Origin: Nymphaea colorata
Taxonomy: Eukaryota > Streptophyta > Magnoliopsida > Nymphaeales > Nymphaeaceae
DNA length: 64,000 nt
Direction: 5' to 3'
NCBI RefSeq assembly: GCF_008831285.2
Contig: NC_045148.1
Coordinates: 3,224,001-3,288,000, forward strand
Position numbers and translations under genes: made by a program. Within the stretch, counting starts at the first letter, position 1; each line of letters starts with the position of its first letter. The notes beneath the pieces are model-generated. The model made no database searches, was not told the DNA's origin, and saw only the letters and a program-made list of their open reading frames with translations. Of the stretch, positions 37,304 through 48,665 are shown in pieces.

Positions 37304-39950
37304 CATTTTGAAATGGCATGGAATTCATGTTGAAATTAGGGGTTCTCGCTTGATAAATCAAGCTTAATGGGAAGGGTCTTTTGATGCAAACTCATTGAAA
37401 ACCTAACTCCATTTACTAAAAACCAATACAATGTTTTAAAATATAATGCATATTTCACAATGCATGAATACACTTAATCAAATCAGCATATTCTAAGACC
37501 CTCAAACAATGATTCATATCATTAAGAACATTAATTTGGAGTTGTACCATGAAGAAAATGAAAAGGTTTATGTTAAAAATCGAAATCAGATAGAAAATCT
37601 CCACTAGGTGGAAAACAAAAAGTTGGCTGAATCTTATAAAAACTGCAACTTATTCTCAGCAACTGATTTGATGAGTCCTAAAAAATAGGCAAATGATCTC
37701 CAATTCTCATGAAATTTGGGGTGACAATCAGTTCCAAGCAATAAATTGGAAAAATATATTCTTTGTAAAAATATATTAAACAAGGAAACTGGTGTAGGCA
37801 ACAAACTTTCTACAGAAATAGAGCAAAAAATGGTTTTACTTCTATGGCGTTTGCATGACTGAAAACATGATAAAAAAACTTCAATTGACATGAAATTTGG
37901 ATTTTAAGTTCTCTGGATAATTGAGAACCAATAGAACTTTGTAGATCTGAAAAAGGTTAAGAAATGAAAAATTATTCATATACAAAGTTGCTATATAAAC
38001 AGCAACTTGCAAATAGGTCCTGCAATCTATCAAAATACCAGAAAATAGAAAAACTCATGTTGTAGAATTAAAAGTTGATCTAATGATGTCTAATGATCAT
38101 GTAAACATGCTACAATCAATATATGTATATCAAGCTTTCGATTATAAGTGAAATATCCAGAAAACTTTTATAAATAGAAAGATATAAACTCGAAAGCCTA
38201 AACTGATGAACAATTCTCTACAATAAAACAAAAGGCAAAAAATAGTTTCAATCATGAACTTTGCTAACATGAAAGGTATGTCAAGCATATATCGAGTTGT
38301 TAATTGGTCATAGAATCTCTACATATCCTGAAATATACAGAAACTTGAAACACAAGAAAATACACACAAACAAGAGAGTTATACAGCTAACAAGTTAATG
38401 CAGTAACTGAAAAAACAAAAATTTAAATTATATAGAAAAGACTATCGTCGTAGCAGTTTCTACAAGAATTTCAAATAGATGAAAAATGGGGTTAGAGGGT
38501 TCAGTTGGATCTGAAATTTGATTTGTAGGTTCTTGCCATATCATTGAATTTATACAAACTTACATATTCGAAACATTAAATTGAGAAAGTAACAAAGTTA
38601 CTAAAAATATGCGCAATGAACTATGCAAGCATCTGATTTTCAGATCTATTTGAAATGGATAAAAAACTTGGTTTCGGATGAAAATTTAGGCCTAGACTTA
38701 TGAAATAATCGAGAAACTACAGAAATTAAAAGCACTAAAAAAGAACAATGATAAAAAAACATGAGGCGTGCCAGTTCAAGCAGAAATTCTATTTTCTATA
38801 GAGATCCGTAGAAAGTTGCAAAAAAATAATGAAGAACAAAAGGACATGGAAGAGAGACAGAGAGAGAATGCCCACGTGAAATTCATGGAGGAGGAAGAGA
38901 GAGGCGTCGAAATGATAGAGGGAGTAAAGGACTTGCATTACTTCTTCTCTTTTCTTCTCCTTTCTTGCTGCTCCACATCCAAACTTATTTGGCTCGCCTT
39001 CAAAGTCATGCAAAGAGAAAGGAATATGTATAAGCAAGAAATAAATGAAGCAAACAAGAGAAAGAGGGAGCACTTACCTTGAAGATCATGTGGGGAATAG
39101 AGGGCTTGATGAACCCCACCCCTATTTATAATGTTTTTTCTAGATTTTAGTGAAATCTAGCCAACTAGATATTTCAAAACTGAAAAAACATGGATTGTTG
39201 AGGTGTTAGCAGATCCACGGTTAAAATTTGCTTGAAAATTTGATCAAGGGTTTAGATTTTATCAAATAATATTGATTTTTGAATTAATTTTCATTATTTT
39301 AAAAGGGGCCACACTCCTAGGGTACTCTTTTTGAAAAAGTTGAAAAAACTGGCCTACCCTAAGATGGATGATCCAAGAATGATATTGTTCAAGATGGACC
39401 AGATAGAGCATTGAATTGGAGATCTGATGCTTGATCTAGATTCTGATCTAAATTTTGAGTATAGATTTGGATTTTTTATTTATATCAGAGGTTTAAATCA
39501 TGCTCTGGATTGAGAAAAGTAGTTATAAATATTTGATATGTGATTTGGATCTGAAATAAGGCAATTAACAATTCCAGATTACAGATTTTGAGTTCAAAAT
39601 CAGGATCAGAGATCAAGGCATAGAACCTAGGCTCAGCCTGGACTCAGTAACTTTAAATTCAGTCCTAAGGGTGTTGATATGGGTTTGTTCTATGTCTGGA
39701 CTAGGTTGGATGCTAGTCAGACTAGGTCCAAGGTCAACTTGGTTCAGTTTTAGGACAAACTGCGCTGATTGAGTTTCAGTCTTGACCTGAACTTTGTTCA
39801 AGGTGGGTTCAGATACTGTGTGAACTATGCTGGGCTCAAGTTTGACACATAAAACATTTAAGTTAGGTTCATGTGGCTCCTAACTTCGGACAATATGAAA
39901 ATGATGCACATTTGCCATATGATAGTTTTGCTTCTAGTGCAGAGATCATG

Positions 39951-42448
39951 TTCTACATGACAAGATGAGCAGTCTGAGAATCATATACAATGCCAAAATA
40001 TATGTTCATATAAGTTTCATGAAAAAATGGCTTGATTTGCCCTTGAAAAATCACATTTTTCAAAATTTGACCATGCTAAAAAATGGAAAAATGAATGGTA
40101 AAATGAGAAACAAGGATTTTGAATTTGTCTGTGACAAATGAACACACTGATACTCTTTTCAAGTGTGTGGAATTCATTGATGCGTTCATAGTTGAAGTCA
40201 AAATTTGTGATTGATCCGGATTTAGCTTTGAGGCCACATGCAACAATGTCTAGATTCGAACAAAGTAGAGAAGTTCAAGGTAGTGATGAATTGCGTGATC
40301 TGAATGTGATCTCTCTAAAATGAAGATGGTAACACTTAGTTGAAGCTCCCCTAATCACATTGATGCAAAGAAATCACATATTTGACTCCTGGATTGTGAG
40401 AATTTTAGCTTTGAGTTTTGACCTGTAACCAAGCATCCCAAACATGTGAGAAATGAGTGAAAATGGGAAATGAGCTATATTCATGATGAATTAACTCAAA
40501 TTGAGTTGAAGATAATCAGTTCTAATAATAAAAAGCATGTTGGATGCTCAAGTTTGAAAATTGAGCAAACATTATGAAAGTTCATGGATTTGATCATAAA
40601 AAGATACCATAGTTTGTTAACTAGGTAAATGTTGTGACATTGTGTACCCAAGATGGACAAATTTTGAATATGAGGGTGCCATAGGAGAGAGTTCAGGCAA
40701 AGTCTAGCATTTTTAGTAAATCATGTTTACTGTGAAATTGATATCCTTTTCCAATCTTTTCACATTTTAAGAGACTGAAAAACTCACTCTAATTATAGTT
40801 TTTTAAATTCTTGAAACAAAATTCTCTTCATTGTCATTTTATGAACTTTTGGAAGACAGACTCTCATTTTCATGAAATATCTAGTAAAGAAGTAACTGTT
40901 GATTTGACGACCATTAGACCATAAGATATTTCATGTTGTTAACATGAGAATTTCATATTTCGAACAGTTTCTACCTTTCAAGCAGACACTCATTTTTCTT
41001 TTTCTTTCATTTTTCCTTTTGTATTCTTTCTTTTGAATTTGTGGCCACTTGGTTTTTGCACTCCTTTGCTTGTTTTGCTTAGGTTGACCACCGTGCAGGG
41101 GAAATACCTCACTACCCCATAGGCTACTACAGAGCTCTATCGCTTGATGGTGGTGTATAGTTTTGCCATGTGTAGTGTCATGTCTATCGGGCATTCTACT
41201 TAACCAGTGTAGTGAGATTTCAGGTTGGCAGCTACAAAACTAATTGGCCTTAGGGTATGTGAAACACCAGTCAGACTTACTCTTGAGTACTGATCTAGAG
41301 GAACAACTATACTTGCCTTGAGCCCATGTCTCAACACATATTTTGTAGTTCCCTTGTTTGATCTGCTTGAAACAACTCAAATCTTTGTTCTCTCATGAAT
41401 TTGATTAGGTTTTCATGGTGCCTTTTAATCATTTGGACCACTGATATTTCCTAAATTTTGGGATCACTAACTTTGCTTCTTTGGTTTATATCACAACTTT
41501 ATTCAGACTCATGTTCTCCAAATCTCTTTTAAACAAATGAGTGGAACATAGGTTGAATCTCCCTAATCCACACAAACACCCAATGCCAACAATCCCAAGT
41601 AGAAGAAACCAACACATTCAAAGGCAAATTTGGCTCATGCCTGGTACAAAATCTTTTATTGATCAAGTTGAATGCTAAGAGTGCTGCTCTTGGTGACAAA
41701 TAGATTCAGGAGTGGAACTGTGGAGGAAACCAGGTAGTGAGAATGAAGAAGAAGGACAAATGACAAGAGAACAAGAAGAGAGGAAATGATGGCAGAAAAG
41801 GAACTAAGGAAGAGAGGAGGTGGACTAAGATCACAAGAAGAAAGAGAAAATGCCAAAAAAAATTGACTCATGTTAAAAATTTTAATTCTAATGAGATAAA
41901 ATTGAAACAATTGAGTCGAGTTTAGTTGAGTCAAGTTGAGACAATTCAGACTCGACTTCATTATAAGCTCTCGGCTGGTTTAAGAAATAAGTTGAGCTCA
42001 AGCCAAGTTTGCTTCAGTGAGTTTGAGTCCAACCTGAGTTGACTCGATTTGTACAGCCCTAGTTAGAGAGCTGACAACCAGTGCATGCATGATTGATCTA
42101 TAACAAAAACAAAATATAACAATGTGTATGTCCACTAATCTTTAGATTGACAAGCCAAATCTCATTTGCAACTATGACATTCTTGTTAGGCTGGGCAGGT
42201 TTCGATTTGGGTCTAGATCCAAACACATACATTTGGTTTGGGTGAACTCATTAATGAGAAACTTTAGGTTCGTCATTGTAGGCATGCTTCCCTATCTTGT
42301 AAAGGTTGATATATCTTCTAGAAACTTTAGGTTTGTGGCGAAGTAAGGTGCATAAGAAGTGAAACCTCTCCCTCTTGATCTCCTTCAAAATCAATCTTCT
42401 GCTAAAGGACTGGAGTGAGCATTTATTGTTGATTCAGCAAATCCTACA
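39951..42448. other. Unassigned AT-rich region, ends with a probable copia LTR
   Basis: No gene was recognised. The last few hundred bases (roughly 42100-42448, ending TCCTACA) are probably the 5' LTR of the copia3 remnant, since they end exactly at its primer-binding site, but the LTR start is unclear. An open frame on the minus strand at 40931-41194 is rich in Lys and Arg and has no domain I recognise. Confidence 0.45.
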
Positions 42449-42460
42449 TGGTATCAGAGC
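42449..42460 (+). other. Primer-binding site of copia3
   Basis: TGGTATCAGAGC, the exact complement of the initiator methionine tRNA 3' end used by plant copia elements. It sets the plus-strand orientation of the remnant and the right edge of its 5' LTR. Confidence 0.85.
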
Positions 42461-43814
42461 AAGGGCTTGCTGGTGGTCAACTTATAGCAACAGCAGCATT
42501 GGCAACTCTCAACAGCATTGTTTCCTGTGCTTTTTTACGAAAGGACCTTCCATGGCTGTTAGTCAAGAAAAAAAAAAAAAGAAGGGTTTAGTTGCTGCTT
42601 GTGACACATCATTGATACCATCTTTGATTCTTGCAGCCAAAAAGCTTCACTATCTTAGTGAACTCCTCTTCATCTTTCTTGCATCCTCCATGGATTTCTC
42701 TTCGAACAAGAGAATCTCTTCTAGTTTTTTTATTCATCTTGTTTCCAAAAGGCTCACCTACACAAATTATCTAACTTGGAAGTGGCAAATAGTTCCTTTT
42801 ATAAGGAGTCATGATATGTTTGGGCATCTAGATGGAACTTCCCCTGCCCCACCATAGTTTATCTCACAGGAAAGAAATGATGGCAAAGGAGAGGCCTTCA
42901 TGAGGAAACAAAACCTAGAATATGCCAAATGAATATAAAGTGATCAATCGCTTGTGGCATAAATCACTTCTACACTTTTAGAAAAAGTATTTTCTATTAT
43001 TTCAAATTATCTTACTGCACACAACTATGGAATACTCCTGTAGATATATATCTCAAGTTTTAAAGGCCTATGTCCTACAACTAAAAGAGAATTTCATAAC
43101 TTCAATAAAGGATCGAAGTCTATTATGGAGCATTTAGCGTAAACAAAAAAGAACACAGATCAGTTTGCTGTGATTGAAAGTGTTAGTTTCATATCACAAT
43201 AAGGTTAGACAAATCCTAAGTGGCCTCATACCATAATATAAAGTATTGTGCACTACCCCAGAGCTTCGCCCTACTCTTCCTAGTTTTGAAGAGCTCAAGC
43301 CTAAACTTCTTCAACATGAGATGAACAAGAAACTAATGTCAGATGTAGGTGATGTAAGTTCTCACCATGGTTTGATAGTTAATAGTTCAGCTGGATACGG
43401 TCATGGAGATGGGAGTTATTAAGGAGGCCAAGAATGTGGTCAGTTTGGTCAAGTTGGAGGCAGCATTTTACCCACTCCTACTAGCCCTATGGGGTCTGGA
43501 ATCAAAGAAGGATAATGACATGTTTTCTATGTAACAAGAAAGGGCACATCAAAGCAAATTGTTTGTATAATCCACAAAAAAAAGGAGTGCAGGTAACACA
43601 AACATAGATGCTTAAGTCTATCTTAGATGATGTACAACATATACTTATGGTTGTCTTTTCAAGGATGCCCTTCAAATAGAACAACCAAGGATAGTGATAT
43701 GTTGGTTTAGGCGTTTCTACTTATATTATTGGGAATTTAGGTAAGTTGTCTAACTCATTTCCACATTTAAAATAAAGATCTCTTGCCACGGGAGATGGAT
43801 CAAAACATCTCATC
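42461..43814 (+). pseudogene. Copia3 gag and start of protease, first part
   Basis: A decayed plus-strand copia gag. The N-terminal signature TNYLTWKWQIVPFIRSHD with HLDGTSPAPP lies at about 42765-42855, typical of gag polyproteins. Stop-riddled gag helices follow to about 43330. A zinc knuckle, CFLCNKKGHIKANC (C-x2-C-x4-H-x4-C), lies at about 43525-43570. The end of this part, near 43780-43815, matches the region just after the protease active site (GDGSKHLITH). The frame is broken by many stops. The sequence resumes at 48593 after the inserted copia1. Confidence 0.8.
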
Positions 43815-43819
43815 ACTCA
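43815..43819. repeat. Left target-site duplication ACTCA of copia1
   Basis: ACTCA here and at 48588-48592 bracket copia1 exactly at the outer ends of its LTRs. Confidence 0.92.
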
Positions 43820-44057
43820 TGTATAAAGTTGAACGATGAACAAACACGGACGTAATGTGGAAAACCCCTCAACAGAGGAAAAAAACCACGGGTGAGGAGG
43901 ACTGGTGCCCACTAGCAACCAGACACTCTCTCTTAGATTTTCATTCACACACTTATAAATTAGGGTTTACACAGGTTAAATAGGGCCAACAGTAACACTC
44001 TGGATCGGGTCCAGATCCAGACCCAAATATGCGACCCAAATACAACATAAGTTAACA
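43820..44057 (-). repeat. Left (3') LTR of copia1
   Basis: 238 bp. It matches the right LTR closely but lacks about 16 bases near its left end. It includes ACCACGGGTGAGGAGGACTG and GGGTCCAGATCCAGACCC, shared with the right copy. Confidence 0.92.
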
Positions 44058-44074
44058 CTCCCCCTCAAGTTGGG
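44058..44074 (-). other. Polypurine tract of copia1
   Basis: The minus strand reads CAACTTGAGGGGGAG directly before the LTR's TGTTAAC, the standard plant copia polypurine tract. Confidence 0.88.
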
Positions 44075-44140
44075 CATACATATCAAACATGCCCAACTTG
44101 GATACATTTCTCTCAAACTGAGTCAAAGGTAAGGGTTTAG

Positions 44141-47100
44141 TCAGAACATTAGCAGTTTGGTCTTAGACTTCATATATGGTAGAATCAACTCTCTGGCATC
44201 AATTCTCTCCTGGATGAAGTGACAGTCAATCTCAACATGTTTTGTTCGGTCATGTAACACAAGGTTGTTGGCCAGATTGATTGCGGACTTGTTATCACAG
44301 TGCATTTTCATAGGTCCTTCAGTCTCTATCCCAATATCAGTCAGCAATACTTTCAGCAACAATAATTCTGAAACTCCAATAACCACAACCCTATATTTAG
44401 CCTCTGCACTTGAGTGGGAACAAATATCTTGTCTCTTGCTCCTTCAAACAACAAGATTTTCCCTCAAGTAAATGCAATACTCTGAAGTAGATCTTCTAGT
44501 ATCAACAAGCCTGCCCAGTCGGCATCTGAATACCCTTCAATCTCAATTGGCCATTGTTTCACATATAGAAGCCCTTTGCCAGGATTACTTTTCAAGTAGC
44601 ACAAGATTCTATCGACAGCTTTCAAGTGAGTATCTGTAGGAGCATGCATGAATTGACTCATCACATTTACAACAAATGTGATATCAGGTCTAGTCAGAGT
44701 GAGGTAGTTGATACCTCTCCTTAGCCTCTTTACAAAGAGGTTCTCCATCCTTAATATTGAGTTTGTGTCCAACATCCAGAGGAGTAGAAGCTGGTCTACA
44801 GCCTAGTTTTCCTGTCTCCTTTAGTAAATCCAAGGTATACTTCCTTTGATTTAGCACAAAGGTCGTATTTGATCTAGCAATTTCAATACCCAGAAAATAT
44901 CTTAGTTTACCAAGGTCCTTGAGATCAAATTCGGCAGCCAGTAAACCTTTTAATCTTGTTATCTCATCTTCATCATCACCTATTACAATCATATCATCAA
45001 CATAGACTAACAAAAGAGTAACCTTACTTTCCTTCCTCTTTACAAACAGAGTATGATCTCTGTTTCCTTGATTGCAGCCATGTTGTCTCATTACAAGTTT
45101 AAGATGTTCAAACCATGCTCGAAGAGACAGCTTGAGCCCATACAATGCCTTCTTCGGTTTACAGCATTTTTTCGGTTTCTTATATCTTAGGGGCATACAC
45201 ATATACACTTCTTCTTCAAGATTTTCGTTGAGAAAAGCATTCTTTACATCAAGTTGGTATATCTTCCACTCCTTCAACACTACTAGAAAAGAATAACTCT
45301 AACAGTCTTCATCTTCGCAATATGAGCAAAAGTCTCCAAGTAGTCAATCTCATATTTCTGACCAAACCCCTTGGCAACCAGGCGAGCTTTGTACCTCTCA
45401 ACACTCTCATATGATTTGTACTTAATGGTATAGACCCACTTGGATCCAACCAGATGAGCTGCTTCAGGAATCTCTACCACTTCCCATTTCTGCTCAAGGC
45501 TTCCATCTCTTCTTGCATTGCATGAGTCCACTTGGGATCACTCTAAGCCTCTGTAACAGTCCTGGGAATCACAGCCAAAGAAAAAGATGATACAAAGCAT
45601 TTGTAATCCTTGCTCAGTCGAGAATATGATATAAAGTTATCAATAGAGTGTCGAGTACATGCCTGACACCCTTTCTCAGGGCAATGGGAAGCTCCTCATT
45701 TTCAGTTTCTGTCTAAATGTCTTTCTTAACTAGTTTCTCTTGAGCACAACTTAGGTCATCTAGGGAAGAAATAGCATTGGGACTAGGAGTAGTATTCTCA
45801 TCATCATCAGTCACTTCATCTGTACAAACTCTTCGCCTAGAGTACACCTACCCAAACAAGCGGTTACGTTGCTCTTCCATCCCAGTGGAACACCCTTCAT
45901 TCCTCTCATGTTCAAGAACATCTGTAACCGGTGGACTCTCTTCCCGCTTGTACTCCAAAAAATCTGTACATTGAATCTCTTGACTTGGAGAATACTTTTC
46001 CCCTGACATAGACTTCTCCCCCTGAAGAGGATTCTCACCAAAATAAGAGACATGTTCCAAGAAGGTGACATCCTTGGTAAAGTACACACGACCAGTAGTA
46101 GGATCAAGACACTTATACCCCTTTTGAGTAGGAGGATACCCAACAAATATTTCCTTAATCGACCTTGGATCAAGTTTTCTAACATTAGGGTTGTGATCAT
46201 GAATAAAGCAAATACATCCAAAGACACGAGGAGGGAGGTGAAAGGGTTGACGATTCCCTGGGAGGATAGAGTGGGGGGTCTGCCCATTTAGCACACAACT
46301 AGGCATATGATTAATCAAATATGCACTAGTGAGAACAACATCTTCCCAATAATGTTTTGGGAGATTCCTTTGAAACAAGAGGGCTCTAGTGACATTAAGC
46401 AGCTAACGATTTTTCCTCTCAACGGCCTCGTTTTGAGGAGTGGTATAGCTACAAGATGTCTCATGAACAATCCTCCTTTTTCGAAGGAAATACTCTACAG
46501 CTTGACACACATACTCACGAGCATTATCAGACTGAAAGGTCTTAATAGACCCACCATATTGGGTCTTCACAAGAAGAATGAAGGTCTCTATGACACGAAG
46601 CACTTCACTATGCTCTTTCAGCAGATAAACAAAAGTATTCCTTGATTAATCATCTATAAAAGTTATAAAATACTGAAAACCACAGCGGGTATGAATTCTC
46701 GAATGCCCCCACACATAAGAATGGATCAAGGAAAAAACTTCCTTAGAACGACTATTGGAAACAGGGTATGAAGCCCTAACATGTTTAGCAAATTGACATA
46801 CATCACAAGATATCATAGATATGTCCAAACTGGAACATAAATTTGAAAATAACTGTTTTAAAATCTCAAACGGGAGATGCTCCAGGCATTCATGCCAATA
46901 CAAAAATGATTGAAGACAATCTTCTCTCTTCTTCTCTGTCCTGCTAACTGCTGTCATAAGAGTTGTCGCCACACGGATGGGAAGTCGATATAAGCCTTCA
47001 AACACCAAACCAATCCCAATCCTCTTTCTTGTCATCAAGTCCTGCAAAACACACAACGATTTGCAGAGAATATGAGTTCACAATTCAATTCCTTTGTAAT

Positions 47101-47446
47101 CTTGTTGACAGACAAAAGACTCAAGGGAAGATGAGGAACATGTAAGGCACCATGCACTAAAAACTTGTTCAACAAAGAAAGACTCCATTTTCCTGCCACA
47201 GAGGTAAAGAAACTATTGGCAAGAGAAATACGTTTCTTTCTCGATGACAGCTTATACTCATGAAAGAGTTTAGGATTGTCAGTCATGTGATAGGGCACCA
47301 CTATCAACAATCCATTCTCCCATACAAGAATTACCTTTTTTGCTAGAGATGGCCAAAGCATGGTTAACCTTCACATCATGTAACACTTCGGCCTAACCAA
47401 CATCAGCATGGTCTGTATTGACCATGGAAGAAGACGATTCTGCCAT
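44141..47446 (-). pseudogene. Copia1 pol, interrupted
   Basis: From right to left: an ATG at 47446 opening MAESSSSMVNTDHADVG and a stop, which looks like the start of gag joined to pol after an internal deletion; a protease segment WIVDSGA near 47320 with a one-base frame change just after it; GAG-pre-integrase (about 47056-46800) with HxxLxHLPF and CDVCQFAKH; integrase with FIDD, SDNARE and NEAVERKNR (about 46650-46400); reverse transcriptase (45531-44850) with GSKWVYTIKYK, YQLDVKNAFLN and LLVYVDDM; and RNase H (44775-44141) with YSDADWAG and KHVEIDCHF. Domains are well preserved but split by stops and frameshifts. Without gag it could not package itself. Confidence 0.9.
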
Positions 47447-47449
47447 GAT

Positions 47450-48324
47450 CAAGATCAGCACTGCAGAAAAACACGGAGAACCAAGAACAACTGTGCAGGA
47501 AGGTAGTAGGCACGGCGGTGGGAGGCGACCTCTGGCACCGATAGTGGCTAGAAGGAGAGGCAGATGACGCAGGGAGCACGGGCGATGCTAGGCGGATCAG
47601 GCGACTGCTTAAGACAAGCTACAACAGGGAGCAGCGACAGAGAACCGGCAACAGCGATCGTGAGCAGTGGTAGAGAACAGCAGGAAGCAGTAGTTGACGA
47701 CAGAGCTCCACAGGCTTCACGGGGCTACACAAACAGCCTTCAAACTATCAAGTGTGAGAGCAACAAACGCTGGAACTTCACGGCGATCAGTACCCGACAG
47801 AGCAGGAGCTGGGCGGAGCAAAAGGTTGGGTGAAAGAGTAGAAGGTTGGGTGATGCAGAGGGCGACGGAGCAGAAGGTCGAGCGACGCTGAGGGCAATGG
47901 AGCAGAGGCTAGACCACGACGGCAGGGTCTGGCATCGGCTGGACAGCAATGGCAAGGGCAAGGTCAGGTGTTAGGCTAGAGGGCGATGGTAGGGCAAGAT
48001 CAGCCATTGGGCTGCACAGCGACGGCAGGGCAAGGTCGGGCATTGGGCATCAAGAGATGTTGAGGACGACTGACGAGCGACCGAGAGCGTCGGAGGCAGG
48101 CGATGATGACCCATGGACGCTGGAACTTGAACAGCAGCAGGGAGCAAGGAACAGTAACCGGTGGGCAGAACCTCCATCAAAACTCCACGGCGGGAGACGA
48201 TCACCACTCAAACAGTGATAAGGAATCCTCTGTCCAAACAGAACAGTAGCATCACGATCTCTTCCCCAACAAGAGCACAATCGAGTTTAACACGAGCACA
48301 ATCGAAAACTCAGAACCAACTCGG
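47450..48324. other. GC-rich leader of copia1 with short tandem repeats
   Basis: Between the 5' LTR and the pol remnant lies about 875 bp that is much GC-richer than the rest of the element and has no gag motif on either strand. At about 47915-48050 a unit of about 30-36 bp (GGCAGGGCAAGGTC..ATTGGGCT) is repeated about four times. This could be a captured host fragment or an expanded leader. Confidence 0.65.
47915..48050. repeat. Minisatellite of about 36-bp units
   Basis: Core GGCAGGG(CAAG)GTC.GGCATTGGGCT recurs at about 47921, 47951, 47987 and 48023 with substitutions. The spacing of the last three is about 36 bp, a multiple of three, which creates a repetitive peptide (GRARSxIG) in one frame. 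That peptide is not evidence of a gene. Confidence 0.7.
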
Positions 48325-48335
48325 CTCTGATACCA
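48325..48335 (-). other. Primer-binding site of copia1
   Basis: The minus strand reads TGGTATCAGAGCC starting at the inner edge of the right LTR, the methionine initiator tRNA site. Confidence 0.9.
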
Positions 48336-48587
48336 TGTAGAAACAATAAAAACAAGTAGAACGATGAACAAACGTGGATGTAATGTGGAAAATCCCTCAA
48401 CAGAGGGAAAAAACCACGGGTGAGGAGGACTGGTGCCCACTAGCAACCAGACACTCTCTCTCTTAGATTTTCATTCACACACTTAGAAATTAAGGTTTAC
48501 ACAGGTTCAATAGGGCCAACAATAACACTCTGGATTGGGTCCAGATCCAGACCCGAATATGCGACCCAAAGACAACATATGTCAACA
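48336..48587 (-). repeat. Right (5') LTR of copia1
   Basis: 252 bp, TGTAGAAAC...GTCAACA on the plus strand, followed by the ACTCA duplication. Confidence 0.92.
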
Positions 48588-48592
48588 ACTCA
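48588..48592. repeat. Right target-site duplication ACTCA of copia1
   Basis: Exact match to 43815-43819. Confidence 0.92.
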
Positions 48593-48665
48593 TATTGAAA
48601 ATACACAAATTTCCATATCAAATTCTTCATTCCTAGCACTTTAACTAGGGGCAGTTGATCCAAGG
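48593..48665 (+). pseudogene. Copia3, continuation after the inserted copia1
   Basis: Joining 43814 to this stretch across the ACTCA site restores a recognisable, stop-containing protease-to-GAG-pre-integrase transition (HLITHxxxLK then FPYQ..S in the plus frame). Beyond about 48665 the similarity fades and no further pol domain was found, so copia3 appears truncated here. Confidence 0.55.

Larger units (their letters stand above)
43820..48587 (-). mobile_element. Ty1/copia element with both LTRs (copia1), gag missing
   Basis: LTRs of 238 bp (43820-44057) and 252 bp (48336-48587), TGTA...AACA on the plus strand, flanked by ACTCA. On the minus strand the primer-binding site follows the right LTR (TGGTATCAGAGC, 48325-48336) and a polypurine tract GAGGGGGAG adjoins the left LTR. 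The pol order is protease, GAG-pre-integrase, integrase, reverse transcriptase, RNase H, as in copia. Most of gag is absent, and a long GC-rich leader with a minisatellite occupies 47450-48324. It is inserted in the copia3 remnant, so it is the younger of the two. The frame is broken at several places. Confidence 0.93.

Noticed and set aside
40931-41194. Lys/Arg-rich minus-strand frame
   Set aside because: Composition follows a biased DNA stretch; no recognisable motif or neighbouring exon.
42375-42857. 160-residue plus-strand open frame that looks like a gene
   Set aside because: It begins inside a copia LTR, crosses the primer-binding site and ends in gag. It is part of copia3.
47949-48218. 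Plus-strand frame with repeated GRARS peptide
   Set aside because: The repeats come from a DNA minisatellite in the copia1 leader and have no other support.
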